Source: Planctomycetota bacterium | GTDB lineage: Bacteria > Planctomycetota > UBA1135 > GCA-002686595 | Reading direction: 5' to 3' | Length of the DNA: 36,758 bases | Assembly: GCA_011053145.1 (NCBI GenBank) | Contig: DRLC01000036.1 | Location: 1 to 36,758 of the forward strand | Shown: positions 8,053 through 15,337 of the stretch, in pieces | Numbering within the stretch: the stretch's first letter is position 1 | Layout: every line of letters begins with the position of its first letter | The notes under the pieces: generated by a model | The model's input: the letters and a program-made list of their open reading frames with translations, nothing else | Databases searched by the model: none | What the model was told of the DNA's origin: nothing | Translations under genes and position numbers: made by a program

Positions 8053-9230
8053 GGAGAGGAGGAGTCGCGGACCGGCGTGCGCTCTCGGCGAGCCACCTCG
8101 CGTTCCGCGAGGCCCCGCGAGATGCGGTCGGATTCGAGCAGGGATGCGAGGTCACCCTCCAGCCCCGGGCGCGCCGCGAGTACGCTTCGACCGACCGGCA
8201 CGATGTCCTGAAAGGAGATTCGCCCGTCGAGGAACGCCTGGCAGGCCACCTCGTCGGCGGCATTCAGCGCGCAGCCCGCATCTCCCCCGGCTCGAACGCA
8301 CTCGTAGCCGAGTTCGAGCGCGGGAAAGCGCCTTGGATCCACGGGCTCGAACGAGAGCGAGGAAAAGCAGGCCAGATCGAAGCCCACGAGCTTGCAGGGG
8401 GCGCGATCGGGGTAATGCAGGGCATGGTGGATCGGGCCGCGCATGTCCGGAGGACCCATCTGGGCGAGCACGGAGCCATCGCGGAACTCCACCATCGAAT
8501 GGACGATCGACTGGCGGTGCAGCACCACCTCGATGCGTTCGGCCTCGAGCCCGTAGAGGTGGTGGGCTTCGATGACCTCGAGGGCCTTGTTCATCAGGGT
8601 CGCGGACCCGAGCGAGATCCGCGGTCCCATGTCCCAGGTCGGGTGATCGAGGGCTTCGGCCGGGGAGATCGAATCGAACTCGTCGAGGGGGCGATCCCGC
8701 AACGGGCCGCCGCTGGCGGTCAAGAGCACGCGGCGCACGCTGTCCACCGATTCCCCGCGCAGGCACTGGAAGATCGCCGCGTGCTCGGAATCCACGGGCA
8801 CGATCGTGCCGCCGCCCGTGCGCGCGAGCTCCATCAAGAGCGCCCCCGCGACGACCAGCGACTCCTTGTTCGCGAGCGCGAGCGTCTTGCCGCGCTCCAG
8901 GACCGCGATCGAAGCCGGGAGTCCGGCGGCGCCGACGATTCCGTGCACCGCGGTGTGGTAGTCCGCTTCCGAGGCGAGCTGGGCCGACGCCTCCTCGCCG
9001 GAGAGGATCGCGACGGAGCCGTCGATCACGTCCCGGAGGCGCGCGGCGGCTTCGCGGTCCCGGAGAGCGACCACGTCGGGCCGAAACTCATGCACCTGCT
9101 CGGCGAGCAGTTCCCAGGAACTCGATGCGCAAAGGGCCGCGATGCGAAAATGCTCCGGAGAGGAGCGGACCAGCTCGAGGGTCTGGGTGCCGATCGAGCC
9201 TGTACAGCCGAGGAGAAGGAGCGACTTCAT
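8043..9230 (-). CDS. dxr: 1-deoxy-D-xylulose 5-phosphate reductoisomerase
   Basis: This enzyme makes 2-C-methyl-D-erythritol 4-phosphate, the first committed step of the non-mevalonate isoprenoid pathway, in the cytoplasm with NADPH and a divalent metal. The 395-residue length is normal. LLLLGCTGSIGTQTL at the N-terminus is the NADPH-binding loop. LANKESLVVAG and VPVDSEHAAIFQ hold the metal ligands (Asp and Glu), and LTASGGPLRD and NKALEVIEAHHLY are the substrate-loop and C-terminal-domain signatures. The start at 9230 begins directly with the NADPH fold; open frame upstream does not look coding. It heads a dxr-rseP-ubiA operon, the common bacterial dxr-rseP pairing, and shares a short divergent promoter region with the NUDIX gene. 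Confidence 0.97.
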   Translation of the reverse strand: MKSLLLLGCTGSIGTQTLELVRSSPEHFRIAALCASSSWELLAEQVHEFRPDVVALRDREAAARLRDVIDGSVAILSGEEASAQLASEADYHTAVHGIVGAAGLPASIAVLERGKTLALANKESLVVAGALLMELARTGGGTIVPVDSEHAAIFQCLRGESVDSVRRVLLTASGGPLRDRPLDEFDSISPAEALDHPTWDMGPRISLGSATLMNKALEVIEAHHLYGLEAERIEVVLHRQSIVHSMVEFRDGSVLAQMGPPDMRGPIHHALHYPDRAPCKLVGFDLACFSSLSFEPVDPRRFPALELGYECVRAGGDAGCALNAADEVACQAFLDGRISFQDIVPVGRSVLAARPGLEGDLASLLESDRISRGLAEREVARRERTPVRDSSSPCP

Positions 9231-9297
9231 GGGGAACCGCGCCGGGGAGGCCGGCCCCGCACGGCGGAGCGCGTTGCCCGGCCGCGCAGCTTCCCCT

Positions 9298-9307
9298 AGT
9301 GTAGACC
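9298..9307. promoter_or_regulatory. Overlapping divergent -10 boxes between dxr and the NUDIX gene
   Basis: The 113-bp gap holds TAGACC on the plus strand (9302-9307) and TACACT on the minus strand (9303-9298). Each sits at a plausible distance from its gene: about 30 nt of leader for the NUDIX gene and about 60 nt for dxr. The two polymerase sites would overlap, so the operons may compete for polymerase. No -35 box is convincing. Confidence 0.35.
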
Positions 9308-9343
9308 TTCGCGCAAGCTGGACGAAGAGCCGGAGCGCGTCAC

Positions 9344-9901
9344 GTGTGGGAAGACCAGGCCAAGTACTGTCCGCTGTGCGGTAGCGGACTCGAAACGGGA
9401 TCGGTGGGGGGGAGGACCCGACTGCGGTGTGGCCGTTGCCCGTTCGTCCTCTACCGCAATCCGGCATCCGCCGCCCTGGGCGTCGTCCTCGACCCCGCCG
9501 CCCGCGTGCTCTTGATCCGCCGTGCGATCGAGCCCTTCCGGGGCCATTGGGCCCTTCCCGCCGGCTACCAGGAAGCGGACGAGTCCCCGGAGGAGGCGCT
9601 CGTCCGCGAGGTGCGCGAGGAGAGCGGACTCGAGGTGGAATCGCTGGGTCTCCTCGAGCTCACCTACACGGATTCGGACCCGCGCAAGCCGGCGAACGTC
9701 GCGGTCTACCTGTGCCGGCCCATCGGTGGAGAGCTCGTCCACGGGCAGGAGGAGGTGGATGTCGGTTGGTTCTCGCTCGATGCGCTGCCCTCCCCGATCG
9801 GCTTTGACAACTACGAGCGGATCCTGCGCCGCCTGACCCTTCCCGAGGGCTATCCTGTCTCCCCCTGGGGTGTTCTGCGCACCCTGTTGACCGATGCCTG
9901 A
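9344..9901 (+). CDS. NUDIX hydrolase with N-terminal zinc ribbon
   Basis: A 185-residue NUDIX pyrophosphohydrolase. Four cysteines (C9, C12, C29, C32) form a zinc ribbon. The Nudix box is complete from G74: G, five residues, E80, seven residues, then REVREESGL, which binds the catalytic magnesium. The family cleaves nucleoside diphosphates linked to another group. The zinc ribbon suggests an NADH-pyrophosphatase or ADP-ribose-type substrate, but the NudC SQPWPFPxS signature is missing, so the substrate is open. The GTG start is chosen because GGAG lies eight bases upstream and the zinc ribbon begins at once. Its last codons overlap purM by 8 bp, so the two are co-translated. Confidence 0.9.
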   Translation: MWEDQAKYCPLCGSGLETGSVGGRTRLRCGRCPFVLYRNPASAALGVVLDPAARVLLIRRAIEPFRGHWALPAGYQEADESPEEALVREVREESGLEVESLGLLELTYTDSDPRKPANVAVYLCRPIGGELVHGQEEVDVGWFSLDALPSPIGFDNYERILRRLTLPEGYPVSPWGVLRTLLTDA

Positions 9902-10961
9902 GGAGCACCCTTCGGACGTGAAGAGCGAAGCCGGACTGACCTACAAGGAGGCGGGCGTCGATATCGATGCCCAGGACCAAGCCCTGGAGGGCGCGAAGCC
10001 CGCGATCCGCAAGAGCTTCACCGCCGGTGTGCTCGGGGACGTCGGACTCTTCGGGGGCCTGTTCGACCCGACGAAGCTCGGCTTCGACAACGCGATCCTC
10101 GTCGCGAGCGCGGATGGCGTTGGGACCAAGCTCGAAGTGGCGAAGATGGCCGGCGTGCATCGCACGGTTGGACGCGATCTGGTGCAGCACTGCATCAACG
10201 ACATCCTCGTGCAGGGGGCACGTCCGCTTTTCTTCATGGACTACGCGGCGATGGGCAAGCTCGAGCCCGCGATCGTCAGCGAACTGGTCTCCGGGGCGGC
10301 GGACGCCTGCGCGGCGAATGGGCTGGCTCTGCTCGGGGGGGAGACCGCCGAGATGCCGGGGCTCTACAAGGAAGGGGACTTCGAACTGGTCGGGTTCATC
10401 GTCGGCGCGGTCCAGCGCGAACACCTGATCGACGGGAGTCGCGTTCGTCCGGGACAGGTCCTGCTCGGACTGCGCTCGGCGGGGCTGCACACGAACGGGT
10501 ACACCCTCGCCCGGCGGATCCTGTTCGGCGAACTCGGCCTCGGGATCGACGACCGTCCGGACGAGCTCGGCGGTGCAACGGTCGCGGAGGCCCTGCTCGC
10601 GGAGCATCGCTCCTACCTCGAGCTCCTGTGGCCCCTCGTCGAGGCCGGGCGCGTCGCGGCCATGGCCCACATCACCGGGGGCGGCATTCCGGGAAACCTG
10701 AACCGCGTGCTCGGCGAATGCGATGCGCGGGTCGACCCGGGCTCCTGGGAACCCCAACCTCTCTTCGAGCTCCTCGTCCGGGGCGGGCGACTGGATCCGG
10801 CCGAGGCCTTCCGCGCATTCAACATGGGCATCGGGATGATCCTCGTCGTCGACGAGGACGAGGTCGCCCCGGTGACCGAATCCCTCGCCGCGCGCGGCGA
10901 AGAGGTCCTGCGGATCGGATCCACGACCCCGGGCCGCGGGCTCGTCCACCTCTCCGCATGA
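9894..10961 (+). CDS. purM: Phosphoribosylformylglycinamidine cyclo-ligase
   Basis: This enzyme closes the imidazole ring of the purine pathway, turning FGAM into AIR with ATP, in the cytoplasm. Length (355 residues) and motifs are those of PurM: TYKEAGVDIDAQD near the N-terminus, ILVASADGVGTKLEVAK, HCINDILVQGARPLFFMDY, LLGGETAEMPGLY, HTNGYTLAR, HITGGGIPGNLNRV and FNMGIGMI. The start overlaps the NUDIX gene by 8 bp, and the stop overlaps the next ATG in an ATGA. No other pur gene is in view. Confidence 0.97.
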   Translation: MPEEHPSDVKSEAGLTYKEAGVDIDAQDQALEGAKPAIRKSFTAGVLGDVGLFGGLFDPTKLGFDNAILVASADGVGTKLEVAKMAGVHRTVGRDLVQHCINDILVQGARPLFFMDYAAMGKLEPAIVSELVSGAADACAANGLALLGGETAEMPGLYKEGDFELVGFIVGAVQREHLIDGSRVRPGQVLLGLRSAGLHTNGYTLARRILFGELGLGIDDRPDELGGATVAEALLAEHRSYLELLWPLVEAGRVAAMAHITGGGIPGNLNRVLGECDARVDPGSWEPQPLFELLVRGGRLDPAEAFRAFNMGIGMILVVDEDEVAPVTESLAARGEEVLRIGSTTPGRGLVHLSA

Positions 10962-11857
10962 GGCTTCTGCTGCTCTTCGCGCTCCTCTTGCATCCCCAGG
11001 GGATCGACTGGGAAGGAGCCTGGGCGGATCTCGCGCGACTCGCGGACCCCACGACCGACCCCGCCGAAGCCGCGGAGCTGCGCGCCGGGCTCGATGCGTT
11101 GGCCCGGGTCGCCCTCACCGCGGATCCCGAGGGCCCCGAGGTGACCCGCGGTGCGCTCCTCGCCGTCCGCCTCGCCAAGAGCGAGGGCGAGGAGAACAGC
11201 CCGGCCCTCACCACCCTGCGGCGGCGCCCGCTCGACGGACTCACCGGCGAGGAACTCTGGTGGGTCGCCGAGGTGCAGCCCCCGGGGCCGGCGCGCGTTC
11301 GGGCGCTGCTCGCCGCCCTCGAGGCCACGGCGGAGCTGACGCCCGAGCACCTCCGCCTCGCCTGGAACTACGGGGTGGTGGAGGCCCAGGCGCTCCGTCT
11401 CGAGACCGGGGCTCTTCCGATCCAGCGCATCCTCGAGCAGCGCGCCCAGGCCCCATGGAGCACGATGGACCTCGGCCTCACCCTCTCCCGCCTCGGGAGG
11501 GTCGAGGAGTTGGACGCCCTCTTCGAGCACGCGATCGAGCGCGAGGCCGCCGCCGGTCGGGACACCGCCGAGCTGTGGTCCCGGTGGGGGATCGCAACGT
11601 ATGGATTGGGTCGGGATGACCTGGCCCGGGACCGCCTCGGAAGGGCCTTGGCACGCGGCTCGCAAGACGCTTCCCTGGTTCTCGCCCGGATGGACCTGCG
11701 TGCCGGCCGCCTCGAAGCGGTTCGCAGCGGCCTCAGGGCCTCTATACTTTCCACCCCGCCGGCCCCCTGGGCGTTGCGGTGCTGGGGCATCTCCTTGCTC
11801 CCGCAGCCCCGCACGCGTCCGCACGGGCCGGCATCGAAGGGAAACGCAAAGCACTAG
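10958..11857 (+). CDS. Exported helical-repeat (TPR-like) protein of unknown function
   Basis: A 299-residue protein starting in the ATGA shared with the purM stop. MRLLLLFALLLHPQG looks like a short signal peptide, so the product is probably exported. The rest is Ala/Leu/Arg-rich helix with TPR-like pairs (for example MDLGLTLSRLGRVEELDALFEHAIE and GIATYGLGRDDLARDRLGRALARG). No catalytic motif is visible. The last 35 residues or so, from about 11750 on, lose this character and run over a probable promoter for the next gene. The natural C-terminus may therefore have been shorter, or a frameshift may be present. No function can be assigned. Confidence 0.7.
   Translation: MRLLLLFALLLHPQGIDWEGAWADLARLADPTTDPAEAAELRAGLDALARVALTADPEGPEVTRGALLAVRLAKSEGEENSPALTTLRRRPLDGLTGEELWWVAEVQPPGPARVRALLAALEATAELTPEHLRLAWNYGVVEAQALRLETGALPIQRILEQRAQAPWSTMDLGLTLSRLGRVEELDALFEHAIEREAAAGRDTAELWSRWGIATYGLGRDDLARDRLGRALARGSQDASLVLARMDLRAGRLEAVRSGLRASILSTPPAPWALRCWGISLLPQPRTRPHGPASKGNAKH
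11743..11748 (+). promoter_or_regulatory. Probable -10 box for the esterase-fold gene
   Basis: TATACT is a near-consensus -10 box in an otherwise GC-rich stretch. It lies inside the 3' end of the repeat-protein gene and would give a leader of about 105 nt to the ATG at 11863. No good -35 box is seen. Confidence 0.4.
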
Positions 11858-11862
11858 GAAAC

Positions 11863-13092
11863 ATGATGATCCCCAAGCTCCTCACTGTCTTCGCCCTGGC
11901 CGGCCTCGGCGCCGTCACGTTGGCGCCCGATCTCGTCCTGAAGGCCACCGATCACCGCAAGCTGGGCAAGGACGTGGCTGCCTACTGGACCGCGCGGACC
12001 GAGGTCGAGGGCATCGATGAGAGCTTTTCGAAGCTGTCCACCGACATCAAGAAGGTGGACGCGACCCTCAGGAAGAAGGACCAGGGACCGCTGCTCGCGC
12101 TGGTGGCGGACTGGCGGGAGATCTTCTGGACCGCGAGCCAGTCCATCCTCGAGGACCGCAAGCTGAAGAAGGGCAAGATCACCGAGGAGAAGAGCGCGGA
12201 GCCGGTCTTCACGTACTGGGCGCCGAAGAAATTCTCCTCGAAGAAGGGGCCGGCGCCGATCGTGCTGATCGTTCCCGATGCCGACCAGACCGCGCAGGAC
12301 GTGCTGGAGACCTCCTGGGCCGACGAGGCCATCCGCGGCGGCGCGATGTTGGTGGTCGTCTCGATCGAAGGGGACCCGGCGACCTGGAGCGGGGATGCAG
12401 GCTTCGCGGCGGTCATGGGTACCTTCGGGCGTGTCATCCGGACGAACATGTTCGGCTTCGACTTCGACCGCATCTATCTCGCGGGGCACGGGAAGGGATT
12501 CGCGGCCGCGGCGGCGACCGCGGCCTACTTCCCGCACCTGTTCGCGGGGTTGATCGGACGCGGTGAGATCCCGAGTGCCGATCCGACCAACTTCCGAAAC
12601 GTCGCGACCTACCTCGGCGGAGGGGGGGAGTCCGCCACCTTCGCGAGGGGGGTCGAGGAACTCGGCTACGGCAATTCCACCACCGGGGAGGATTCCGCGG
12701 CGGCGATCTGGGCCTGGATGCAGGAGCACACCCGCAATAGCTCGCCCGCGCACATCACCTTCGCGCCGCCCACCGCAACCTCTCGGTCCGCCGGCTGGGT
12801 GAAGGTGACCGGAATCGATCTGGACGGTTCGCCGAAGGTGGACGCGGTGGCCGACCGCGCGTCGAACACGATCACGATCACCGCCAAGGGGGTTTCGATC
12901 GTGGATGTCTATTTCAACGACGTCCTGGTGGACCTCGACCAGCCCGTACGCGTCATCGTGAACGGCGGAACCCCACACGAGGACCTCTTCGCCCGCAACC
13001 CCAAGTACATGGTCGACCGCGCCTATGACTTCGGCGACTGGGCGAGCGTTTTCACCGCGACAGCGAGCTACGACGTGCCCAGCACGAACTGA
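11863..13092 (+). CDS. Secreted esterase-fold (PHB-depolymerase-like) protein lacking the nucleophile serine
   Basis: A 409-residue protein with an N-terminal signal-like helix (KLLTVFALAGLGAVTLA), a charged helical stretch (residues 30-110) and an alpha/beta-hydrolase-like core. The core starts at GPAPIVLIVPDADQTAQD and reaches the nucleophile elbow as DRIYLAGHGKGFAAAAA. The canonical GxSxG is GHGKG here (residues 208-212), with glycine in place of the catalytic serine. A beta-rich C-terminal segment (WVKVTGIDLD, TITITAKGVSIVDVYFND) resembles the accessory domain of exported esterases. The fold call is by motif and pattern only. Unless another residue acts, the protein is a binding or structural pseudoenzyme. 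The ATG at 11863 has TAGGA upstream; a second ATG follows at once. Confidence 0.65.
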   Translation: MMIPKLLTVFALAGLGAVTLAPDLVLKATDHRKLGKDVAAYWTARTEVEGIDESFSKLSTDIKKVDATLRKKDQGPLLALVADWREIFWTASQSILEDRKLKKGKITEEKSAEPVFTYWAPKKFSSKKGPAPIVLIVPDADQTAQDVLETSWADEAIRGGAMLVVVSIEGDPATWSGDAGFAAVMGTFGRVIRTNMFGFDFDRIYLAGHGKGFAAAAATAAYFPHLFAGLIGRGEIPSADPTNFRNVATYLGGGGESATFARGVEELGYGNSTTGEDSAAAIWAWMQEHTRNSSPAHITFAPPTATSRSAGWVKVTGIDLDGSPKVDAVADRASNTITITAKGVSIVDVYFNDVLVDLDQPVRVIVNGGTPHEDLFARNPKYMVDRAYDFGDWASVFTATASYDVPSTN

Positions 13093-13121
13093 GCGGGTCC
13101 CGCTCCCCGTTCCCCGTGCGC

Positions 13122-14792
13122 ATGGCTCGCTCGTCCCGCATCGCGTCCGTTCTCGCGATCTGTGCCGTCGGGGGCGCGGGGACGATGGTGGTCGAGCTCG
13201 CCGCGGTGCGGCTCCTGGCGCCCTGGTTCGGCACGAGCCAGGTGGTCTGGGCGAATGTGATCGCGGTCGTTCTATTCGCGCTGGCCCTCGGATACGCCCT
13301 CGGCGGCCGGCTGTCCGGTAGCGGCCGCGATCTCTCGAGGCTCGGCGTCGTCCTCCTCCTCGCCGCGGTCGGCACGGCGTGGCTGCCCGCGCTCGCGGCC
13401 CCGGTGGCGGGGCTCTTCCTGCCCCCGGATCTGGCGCTCCACGAAGCCGCGGCCACGGTCCTGTGGGGGAGCCTCGCCGCCTCCCTCCTGCTGTTCCTGC
13501 CGGCGGCCACCGTACTCGGCTGCGTTTCCCCCCTCGCCGTCGAGGCCGTCGCCGAGACCTCGGAGCGGGGCGCGGGCGCCGCCGGAGGACTCGTCCTCGC
13601 CGCGTCGACCCTCGGGAGCCTCGCGGGCGTCTTCGCGACGACCCTGTACCTGGTGCCCGAACTCGGGCTTGCGGGGGGGTACCGCGTCGCCGCCGGTCTG
13701 TTGCTCCTCGCCGGATTCGCCGCGATCCTGCTCGACCGTGGCCGACGCCGTGATCTCGCCGCCCCCGGAGGCCTGGCACTGCTCCTGCTCGCTCCCGCCC
13801 TGATCGTCCCCCCCGGCGAACCGCGAGTCCCCGAAGGCACGCGCGTCCTCGCTCGGGTCGAGTCTCCCTACCAATCCATTCGGATCGTCGAGCGCATGGA
13901 GGGGGACAGGAGGATGCGCTTCCTCCAGGTCAACGAGGGGTTCGACTCCTACCAGTCGGTCTGGCAGGAACGGCCCGGGATGCTGCCCCTCGGCTACTAC
14001 TACAACGACGTGCTCCTCCCCTCCGCGTGGGCGCGCGCGCTCGGGGAAAAGGAGGATCCGGGGGACCCCTGGCGCGTCCTGATCCTCGGGCTGGGCGGGG
14101 GCACCGCCCTGCGGGTTCTCGAAGGTGGACCCGTGTCCGACGCCGGGCTCGATGCCGTCGGCGTCGAACTCGACCGAGCCGTGGTCGACCTCGCACGGGA
14201 GTTCTTGGACCTCGCCCCCGAGGGGACCCCCGGGCGCCTCGTCCTTTCCGGTTTCGACGCACGCTTCGCCCTGCGGGTGGAGCCCATCGCGAGCGCACGC
14301 TTCGACCAGATCTTCCTCGACTGCTATGCGAACCAGGTGGAGATTCCCCCGCACCTGGTGACCCAGGAGTTCGTGCGCATGTGCGAGGAGCACCTCGCGC
14401 CGGGGGGCTGGCTGCAGATGAACCTCGGCGGCTTCGGTTTCGAGGACCCCGTGGTCCGCTCGATCGCCCGGACGACCGCCTCGACCCTCGGGACGCCGGT
14501 CCTGCTGCTGCGCGTCCCCTTCGCGCGGAACCTGACGCTGCTCGCGCGACCCGGGGCCGAGCTGCCGGTGACGGGCAGCGGGCTCGCTCCGGTGGGGGGG
14601 GCGGTGCAGGCGCTCCTCGAGCCCCGCTCCGTCCCGGGGAGTTGGCAGCTCGTCTCCCCCGACGCGAACGGATCCGAGCTCCTGGTCGACGACCACGCGC
14701 CGATCGAGCGGCTCCAGGAGCGTTCCCTCGTGGAGGCGGGCCGGCGTCTCCTGGACCCGAGTCCCTGGCGCGGGTTCGGGGTGGGGCTGTGA
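13122..14792 (+). CDS. Membrane-anchored spermidine-synthase-like protein
   Basis: A 556-residue fusion. Roughly residues 1-230 hold about seven hydrophobic helices, starting AICAVGGAGTMVVELAAVRLLAPWFGTSQVVWANVIAV, typical of the membrane portion of fused aminopropyltransferase-like proteins. The cytoplasmic half has the SAM-binding-type fold: PYQSIRIVE, LQVNEGFDSYQSVW, VLILGLGGGTALRVL, GVELDRAVVDLA and FDQIFLDCYANQVEIPPHLVTQEF. Family members usually transfer aminopropyl groups to polyamines, but the fused group is poorly characterised and the proton-abstracting Asp region reads DCY, so the substrate is uncertain. A GTG at 13116 is an alternative start. The stop overlaps the next GTG. Confidence 0.85.
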   Translation: MARSSRIASVLAICAVGGAGTMVVELAAVRLLAPWFGTSQVVWANVIAVVLFALALGYALGGRLSGSGRDLSRLGVVLLLAAVGTAWLPALAAPVAGLFLPPDLALHEAAATVLWGSLAASLLLFLPAATVLGCVSPLAVEAVAETSERGAGAAGGLVLAASTLGSLAGVFATTLYLVPELGLAGGYRVAAGLLLLAGFAAILLDRGRRRDLAAPGGLALLLLAPALIVPPGEPRVPEGTRVLARVESPYQSIRIVERMEGDRRMRFLQVNEGFDSYQSVWQERPGMLPLGYYYNDVLLPSAWARALGEKEDPGDPWRVLILGLGGGTALRVLEGGPVSDAGLDAVGVELDRAVVDLAREFLDLAPEGTPGRLVLSGFDARFALRVEPIASARFDQIFLDCYANQVEIPPHLVTQEFVRMCEEHLAPGGWLQMNLGGFGFEDPVVRSIARTTASTLGTPVLLLRVPFARNLTLLARPGAELPVTGSGLAPVGGAVQALLEPRSVPGSWQLVSPDANGSELLVDDHAPIERLQERSLVEAGRRLLDPSPWRGFGVGL

Positions 14793-15337
14793 AGGTGTCG
14801 ATGGCCGCGCGGATCGGGGTGGGATTCCTCCTGATCCTCGGGGCGGCGAACGCCACGGCCCAGGAGCCCCTCGGGTCGCGATGGGCCGCCGTGGAGGCCC
14901 TTCCCCCCGAGAGCCAGGATCGCCTTCCTCGGGCCGCGGCACTCCTGATGGAAGCCGGGGACTTCGGCGGCGCACTGCTCCTCGCCGAGCGCGCGTTGGA
15001 GCGGGACCCGGAGAATCTGGAGTTGCTCTGGCGGGCCGCGTCGATTTCGGTCTCCCTGCGCGACGCCGGGAGGGCGCGGCGCCACGCGGACGCCCTCTGG
15101 GCGGCGGTCCAGGACCGGGCGTCCGGAGACCGGGAGTGGCAGAGCGCTGCGCTCGAACTCGAACGTTCCGCGGACCAGCTCGAGGAACACGCCGCCGAGC
15201 GCGTGCGGCTCCTTCGCCGCGCGCGCCTCCTCAGTGGAGGAATCTTCGCCGTCCTGCTCGCCGCCCTGGCGTGGCTGCTTCGAGCGGACGCCGCGGGAAG
15301 GCCGGGATCAGGGAAGGTCCAGGAGCCCGTTCTGTAG
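14789..15337 (+). CDS. Exported TPR-like protein with C-terminal membrane helix
   Basis: A 182-residue protein starting with a GTG that overlaps the previous stop; an ATG at 14801 is the alternative. Residues 6-26 (AARIGVGFLLILGAANATAQ) form a signal peptide. A TPR-like unit follows (AAALLMEAGDFGGALLLAERALERDPENLELLWRAA). A coiled helical stretch leads to a hydrophobic segment (GIFAVLLAALAWLLRA) near the C-terminus, so the repeat domain is probably held at the outer face of the cytoplasmic membrane. Overlap with the spermidine-synthase-like gene suggests a common mRNA. The 3' end overlaps the convergent HEAT gene by 30 bp. Function unknown. Confidence 0.75.
   Translation: MKVSMAARIGVGFLLILGAANATAQEPLGSRWAAVEALPPESQDRLPRAAALLMEAGDFGGALLLAERALERDPENLELLWRAASISVSLRDAGRARRHADALWAAVQDRASGDREWQSAALELERSADQLEEHAAERVRLLRRARLLSGGIFAVLLAALAWLLRADAAGRPGSGKVQEPVL

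Noticed and set aside
11854-13779. Long minus-strand open frame (641 codons)
   Set aside because: It is antisense to the esterase-like and spermidine-synthase-like genes and is rich in Arg/Gly/Pro/His, typical of GC-rich shadow frames.
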